Positions 7,009 to 10,192 of a stretch of 10,192 nt of DNA are shown here, piece by piece; position 1 is the stretch's first letter, and each line of letters opens with the position of its first letter. The position numbers and the translations under genes were made by a program. The notes under the pieces were generated by a model, which was given only the letters and a program-made list of their open reading frames with translations, ran no database searches and had not been told where the DNA came from. The DNA is from Hyphomicrobiales bacterium (GTDB taxonomy: Bacteria > Pseudomonadota > Alphaproteobacteria > Rhizobiales > JAJFHB01). Where the stretch lies: the NCBI GenBank assembly GCA_021775795.1, contig JAJFHB010000244.1, positions 1-10,192 on the forward strand. Reading direction: 5' to 3'.

Positions 7009-8230
7009 CATCAGATCCAGCGCTGCAGTCTATCGGCAGTGAAGGCGGCAGGCCCGCTTCGATCGTGATCTCATTGCCTTCCGGCAACAGTTCTCGCATG
7101 TTCTGCAAGGCTGCTCGCGGCCATGCGGCTACCCCTCCATTTGCCACAACCCTGTGCCCCTCACCGTCAATGACAACCCAGGTTGGAACATACCCGGCCG
7201 CTCCCACGTGCGTTCGGCCCAATCCGTCCTGCACGAAGTCGAGCAATGCAATCATCCCGGCGCGTTGCATATGCTGGCGCTGGTTGGAGATAAAGTTGCC
7301 GGTTGAATAGATGATCAGCCCGTAGCGACCGTCCGGACTGATGTAGCGTTCCCAGGGTTGCACCACATGAGGATGAGCACCGATCACAGCCGCCGCCCCT
7401 GCATCAATGGCGGCACGGGCGAGCGCCCGTTGACGGCGATCCGGTGAATGAGTGTTCTCTGATCCCCAGTGCGGGGTCAGAACCACCGCATCAACAGTGT
7501 CATCACTCTTCAGCGTCTCAATTTCACTTAGAACCGTTTCACGCTCATCATAACATTCCAGCACCTGATCGTAACGGTCACGGGGACCATTGATTGAAAA
7601 GGTACAGGCGAGCCAGGCAATAGTGACGCCATCATGTTCCGTACGCGCACTCCAGGGCCGCGTTGTCTCATCGCGCATTCGCGTGCCGGTAAAAACCATG
7701 TCACGGGCATCGAAGTTTTCGATCGTCCGGTCAACACCCAGAGGGCCACGATCATAGGCGTGATTGTTTGCGGTTGAAATTACGTCGAACCCCGTCTCCT
7801 TCAGTTCATCGAGGACGGAGGGGTGAACATTAAAGGAGAGGGTTTCAAGAGTGGCGCTGTAAACATCGTCATCCAGCCGTCGGCCGGGATCTATCGCGTC
7901 ACGCCCGTTGGATGCCACACCGTGAGCGGTGGGAGATTCAAGATTTCCATAGGTGATGTCTGCACTGCTCAGGACATCTGCGACCGGTGCCCAGAAACGG
8001 GCAAAACTGCCGTCCTCACCATAGGCCTGCACCTGTAGTTTTCGATGGAAAAGGATATCTCCCACAGCTGCCACACGCACACGTGGCCCGTCACTGCACC
8101 CCGCGACGAAACTCATAGGACCGTCTGCCGCCAGAGCCGTGGAGGCAAGTGACAGACTCAGACCTACAGCACCAATTCTCCAGTAACGGCGCAGCCTAGT
8201 TTGTTGAGAGATCCTGGGCGATAGACGCAT
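6986..8230 (-). CDS. CapA-family (PGA_cap) secreted metallophosphatase-like protein
   Basis: A 414-aa protein with an N-terminal signal peptide (basic RLRRYWR, hydrophobic 19-34, likely cut after ALA at residue 34). The rest is one CapA/PGA_cap domain, the calcineurin-like metallophosphatase fold first known from poly-gamma-glutamate capsule synthesis. Motifs in order: VGDILFHRKL (56-65, D58), YGNLESP (94-100, N96 and E98), ISTANNHAYDRG (151-162, NNH 155-157), LTPHWGSE (241-248), GAHPHVVQPWE (274-284, H276 and H278) and YSTGNFISNQ (288-297). All expected metal and active-site positions are present. The biological substrate is unknown; a role on an extracellular or periplasmic polymer is inferred. 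The ATG at 8230 lies within the previous gene of the same strand (35-bp overlap) and is the only start that keeps the signal peptide. The 3' end overlaps the cold-shock gene on the other strand. Confidence 0.88.
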   Translation of the reverse strand: MRLSPRISQQTRLRRYWRIGAVGLSLSLASTALAADGPMSFVAGCSDGPRVRVAAVGDILFHRKLQVQAYGEDGSFARFWAPVADVLSSADITYGNLESPTAHGVASNGRDAIDPGRRLDDDVYSATLETLSFNVHPSVLDELKETGFDVISTANNHAYDRGPLGVDRTIENFDARDMVFTGTRMRDETTRPWSARTEHDGVTIAWLACTFSINGPRDRYDQVLECYDERETVLSEIETLKSDDTVDAVVLTPHWGSENTHSPDRRQRALARAAIDAGAAAVIGAHPHVVQPWERYISPDGRYGLIIYSTGNFISNQRQHMQRAGMIALLDFVQDGLGRTHVGAAGYVPTWVVIDGEGHRVVANGGVAAWPRAALQNMRELLPEGNEITIEAGLPPSLPIDCSAGSDVIQQAED

Positions 8231-8924
8231 AGCCGGATCTTACCATCCGTCGTGTCTGACTGCCGCAGGACAATTGCGCGCTGTTTGCCCGCGCCTCCGC
8301 ACTGCGCTGCATTTGTGAAATGGCGCTGGAACCGAAACGATTGAGCATTGCCTGGTGTTGATGTGCAATGAGCTGCCAGAAACGCAGATCATCCGCGTAG
8401 GCAAGATGCCCACAGCGTCGTTGCAGATAATAGGCTTCCGTCTGTGACCCGAAACGGCCGAGCAAATCTGCCCCCGGCGTTTCAGCCGGTTCTTCAGCAA
8501 TGGCTGTGTCACGTTGTTCGCTACGCTCCGAGGATGCTGTTTCTTCTGTCCTCTCGGCGTGCGCATCAGCATACTCGTAAGCCACGTTCAAACTGAGTTG
8601 CACTGCCTCCGCGGTAGCGTCACCACATTGGGTGCCCTGCTCTTCGCCGAACTGCCGTGCAGAAGCAACGATTTCACGAACCTCCTCGCTGCCAATTTCC
8701 CGCGCTGTCAGAATTTCTGCGTTTGCAGAGATGTCGCCAAGGTCGGCCCGTTGCTGGGCGCCCAGATGATTGCACTGCCGCTCAAGGTGCCAGCCTCCAG
8801 CAATAACCTTGAAGCGATCCAGATCGCGATCGGATATGGCGTGCGCATTGGTGCTGGCGATCATCAGTATCGGCAGCAATGCTGCTGTCCGCCTGCAATG
8901 GCGGGCAAAATGGCTAAACCGCAT
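8196..8924 (-). CDS. Secreted protein with duplicated Cys-x48-Cys helical module
   Basis: A 242-aa protein of unrecognised family. Residues 1-29 form a signal peptide (basic RHCRR, hydrophobic TAALLPILMIAST, likely cut after AHA). Two similar modules follow. Module 1 has WHLERQCNHL with C51 and then C100-G-D; module 2 has YYLQRRCGHL with C171 and then C220-G-S. The first Cys of each lies in [WY]-x-L-[EQ]-R-x-C-x-H-L, and exactly 48 residues separate the two cysteines in both. Predicted-helical, acidic and Ala-rich sequence fills them, and a charged linker (about 120-155) joins them. Each pair probably forms a disulfide in the periplasm. The ATG at 8924 is chosen because it begins the signal peptide and has AGGGA 7 nt upstream; the open frame runs further up to 9068 without a credible start. 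The CapA-family gene overlaps its end by 35 bp, so the two are likely one operon. Confidence 0.72.
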   Translation of the reverse strand: MRFSHFARHCRRTAALLPILMIASTNAHAISDRDLDRFKVIAGGWHLERQCNHLGAQQRADLGDISANAEILTAREIGSEEVREIVASARQFGEEQGTQCGDATAEAVQLSLNVAYEYADAHAERTEETASSERSEQRDTAIAEEPAETPGADLLGRFGSQTEAYYLQRRCGHLAYADDLRFWQLIAHQHQAMLNRFGSSAISQMQRSAEARANSAQLSCGSQTRRMVRSGYASIAQDLSTN

Positions 8925-8944
8925 GGTCCCATCCCTGTGCCGTT

Positions 8945-8974
8945 TAAGTACAGATTGACGCTGTGCTGTCCCAA
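8945..8974 (-). promoter_or_regulatory. Candidate promoter for the secreted-protein/CapA operon
   Basis: On the minus strand TTGGGA (8974-8969) and TACTTA (8950-8945) are separated by 18 nt, about 20 nt before the start codon at 8924. The spacing and distance fit a sigma-70-type promoter with a very short leader, but the match to consensus is only partial. Confidence 0.28.
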
Positions 8975-9122
8975 AGTGGTGATCAAGCGGGAAGATCAGC
9001 GTTTGAAGTGACTTAGCAGCAAGACACATGCCTGTTTCGGCCGACATGGTCGTGTGTGCTGAGCACAACCGCAGTGAGCACTTCAGATGGAAGGTATTTG
9101 AGGGGGGAATTTTGTCTTGAAT

Positions 9123-9152
9123 GCGGCGTCAGCGCCGCAAGCTGCTGACGCC
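9123..9152. terminator. Strong hairpin with two mutually exclusive folds
   Basis: GGCGTCAGC (9125-9133) and GCTGACGCC (9144-9152) form a perfect 9-bp inverted repeat with a 10-nt loop. GCGGCG (9123-9128) and CGCCGC (9133-9138) form a competing 6-bp stem with a TCAG loop. It lies 50 bp past the stop of the small minus-strand gene at 9202-9369, as a terminator would, and upstream of the 8924 gene. No good U-tract follows on either strand. Confidence 0.4.
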
Positions 9153-9201
9153 TGAACGTCAACACATCTTGGCAGTCCTAGACCGGAGTATCCAGATCTG
9201 T

Positions 9202-9369
9202 TCAGTGGAACAGGTTCAGATACCAGGTCGGTTTGTTGCCGCTACGCTCAGGTTTGCCCCAATCGCACTTGGCAATCGGTGCTGACGAACGTTCGCCGGC
9301 ATCATAGTCCTGGCCACTGTAGTGGCCCCGTTCCGGGGCCTGAGCCGCGCTGTCTTCGACGCGTTTCAT
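9202..9369 (-). CDS. Possible 55-aa hypothetical protein
   Basis: A short frame encoding a 55-aa, hydrophilic, charged protein with no signal or membrane segment, one Cys (residue 35) and an aromatic end (PTWYLNLF). It resembles no family recognised here. In its favour is a good ribosome site: GGAG 8 nt before the ATG at 9369, giving a plausible start of MKRVEDSAAQ. A TTG start six codons further up (9387) would destroy that spacing and is not preferred. A small hairpin, CTGTTC (9198-9203) and GAACAG (9208-9213), covers its stop codon. Against it are its short length and the lack of a recognisable motif. It may be a real small protein or a chance frame. Confidence 0.4.
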   Translation of the reverse strand: MKRVEDSAAQAPERGHYSGQDYDAGERSSAPIAKCDWGKPERSGNKPTWYLNLFH

Positions 9370-9428
9370 TTTCTTAACTCCAAACAACCACCGCAGAACC
9401 TGTCCGCCAGCCGTCTGCGTATTGAACT

Positions 9429-9468
9429 GTAATCCACTTAGGGCGGATGTACACAGAAACCCACTTAA
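9429..9468. repeat. Two imperfect 12-bp direct repeats, insertion-sequence-end-like
   Basis: GTAATCCACTTA (9429-9440) and GAAACCCACTTA (9457-9468) match at 10 of 12 positions and are 28 nt apart, with TGTACAC just before the second. Tandem copies of such boxes are reminiscent of transposase-binding repeats near the ends of IS21-type elements; this is from memory and unchecked. No transposase fragment is visible nearby, so at most this is a relic. Confidence 0.3.
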
Positions 9469-9686
9469 ATTCTCTCAGGGTCCCCGTACTTTGGTTCAAG
9501 GCGCAATATACATGCCACAAGCAAACAATTGGTTATCGAAGGCTTGCGGGCAAGTGCGCTGGCTCACAGCACTCTCAGGGCCACAATCGCCAGTGTTTCT
9601 GCCGCTTTATCTTGTCCCGAAAGTCGATGCCGACACGGGGTTTTCTGTTTGGCAGAAATCATGGGTAGTTTGTCATTGCTGCCAAA

Positions 9687-9708
9687 CCACATAGGCGTAA
9701 CTATGTGG
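9687..9708. promoter_or_regulatory. Perfect palindrome upstream of the GlxA-type regulator
   Basis: CCACATAG (9687-9694) and CTATGTGG (9701-9708) form a perfect 8-bp inverted repeat with a 6-nt centre (GCGTAA). It ends 31 bp before the start codon at 9740. No U-tract follows, so an operator is more likely than a terminator. It may be bound by the downstream regulator itself or by another dimeric regulator (inference). Confidence 0.45.
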
Positions 9709-9739
9709 GCCAGACAAGCTTCACCTGTCAGGACGCAAG

Positions 9740-10192
9740 ATGGAATCACCAAAACAGCCCGCAACACGAAAGATAGCTGTCTTCGCCTATCCAGACGCGA
9801 ACAGCCTTGATGTTGTCGGACCCCTGCAGGTGTTTGCATCCGCCAACGCCAATCTGCCGCACTCTATGCCTGCTGACCACGCGAACCGGGGAATTCCTTA
9901 TTCGGTTGAAATTCTGGCGCCGGAACCAGGGCCGATAGAAGTCTCAGCTGGATTTTCGTTGGTGGCTTCGCGAGGCATCGATACGGTCACAGAGGGGATT
10001 GACACTTTGCTTGTTGCCGGCGGAAACGGCCATGCAGCCATGGCTGCCGATCATCGCGTGCTGGCCTGGCTGAATTTCATGGCACCAAATGTGCGGCGTC
10101 TTGGTTCTGTTTGCACAGGCGCCTTCGTGCTCGCCGCCGCCGGCCTTTTGGATGGCCGGCAGGCCACCACCCATTGGCGCAACTGCGACGAG
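9740..10192 (+). CDS. GlxA-family transcriptional regulator, N-terminal DJ-1/PfpI domain (3' end outside window)
   Basis: The frame opens at ATG 9740 with AGGA (9730-9733) 6 nt upstream and runs off the window after 151 residues; an in-frame TAA at 9698-9700 bounds it. Seen features: KIAVFAYPDANSLDVVGPLQ (11-30) with the LDVVGPLQVF strand-helix of GATase1-like regulators, TLLVAGGNG (89-97), and the nucleophile-elbow region GSVCTGAFVLAAAGLLDGR (122-140) with Cys125, then ATTHW with His145. This is the amidase-like sensor domain of GlxA-type regulators, which usually continue into an AraC-type double helix-turn-helix at the C-terminus. That half lies beyond the window, so a stand-alone DJ-1/PfpI protein cannot be excluded. 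Its effector and targets are not visible. The palindrome at 9687-9708 is a natural operator candidate. Confidence 0.87.
   Translation, partial: MESPKQPATRKIAVFAYPDANSLDVVGPLQVFASANANLPHSMPADHANRGIPYSVEILAPEPGPIEVSAGFSLVASRGIDTVTEGIDTLLVAGGNGHAAMAADHRVLAWLNFMAPNVRRLGSVCTGAFVLAAAGLLDGRQATTHWRNCDE

Larger units (their letters stand above)
9370..9739. other. 370-bp stretch without a convincing gene
   Basis: No frame here has both a ribosome site and protein-like composition. The plus frames starting near 9422-9529 and the minus frame at 9564-9839 encode improbable sequences, and the last collides with the well-supported gene at 9740. The stretch should hold promoters for the minus-strand small gene and the plus-strand GlxA-type gene. 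It contains two imperfect direct repeats near 9429-9468 and a perfect palindrome at 9687-9708, listed separately. Confidence 0.5.

Noticed and set aside
8514..9011. Plus-strand frame of 165 codons
   Set aside because: It is antisense to the secreted Cys-module gene, which has a signal peptide, a ribosome site and a duplicated motif; this frame has none.
8925..9068. Upstream extension of the Cys-module protein to 9068
   Set aside because: It would bury a clean signal peptide 48 residues inside the protein and skip the AGGGA ribosome site before 8924.
9564..9839. Minus-strand frame of 91 codons
   Set aside because: It overlaps the 5' end of the GlxA-type gene, which has a ribosome site and clear domain motifs; no motif is seen in this frame.
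1..10192. tRNA, rRNA, CRISPR array or intact mobile element
   Set aside because: Looked for cloverleaf-like arms, regularly spaced repeats and transposase or integrase motifs by eye and found none; a tRNAscan or CRISPR search was not possible.

Overview
This window looks like chromosomal DNA of an alphaproteobacterium, probably a Hyphomicrobiales or Parvibaculales-type marine or soil lineage. The grounds are moderately high GC, the alphaproteobacterial look of the UvrB C-terminus, a NoeA-like methyltransferase, and a compact cold-shock gene. The genus is not determined. No tRNA, rRNA, CRISPR array, intact insertion sequence or phage gene was seen.

Layout from left to right. (1) 1-738 holds the 3' end of uvrB (nucleotide excision repair). 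(2) 884-2086 holds a complete 12-helix MFS transporter, ending tail-to-tail with the next unit across a 16-bp gap that contains a candidate bidirectional terminator. (3) 5307 down to 2103, minus strand, is a tight three-gene operon: a 76-aa secreted or membrane protein with a YLDPGT motif, a 465-aa two-domain protein with a NoeA-like methyltransferase half, and a 517-aa multi-pass membrane protein with an alkaline-phosphatase/sulfatase-like catalytic domain. The set looks like a surface glycan or envelope modification cassette and is the best candidate here for a little-described system. (4) 5562-6531, plus strand, holds a SnoaL/NTF2-like protein and a membrane-anchored SRPBCC protein. (5) 6793-7008 is a single-domain cold-shock protein behind a long structured leader. 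Its 3' end overlaps the convergent minus-strand unit by 23 bp. (6) 8924 down to 6986, minus strand, holds a secreted protein built from a duplicated Cys-x48-Cys helical module, overlapping a secreted CapA-family (PGA_cap) protein by 35 bp. (7) 9202-9369, minus strand, is a possible 55-aa protein. About 370 bp of apparently non-coding DNA with repeats follows. (8) 9740 to the end is the start of a GlxA-type regulator (DJ-1/PfpI domain) with a perfect 8-bp-arm palindrome just upstream.

Housekeeping functions (uvrB, cold shock) are interleaved with envelope-oriented genes. Two separate minus-strand units (regions 3 and 6) encode exported or membrane proteins likely to act on cell-surface polymers. 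All family assignments come from reading motifs by eye; no database search was run.
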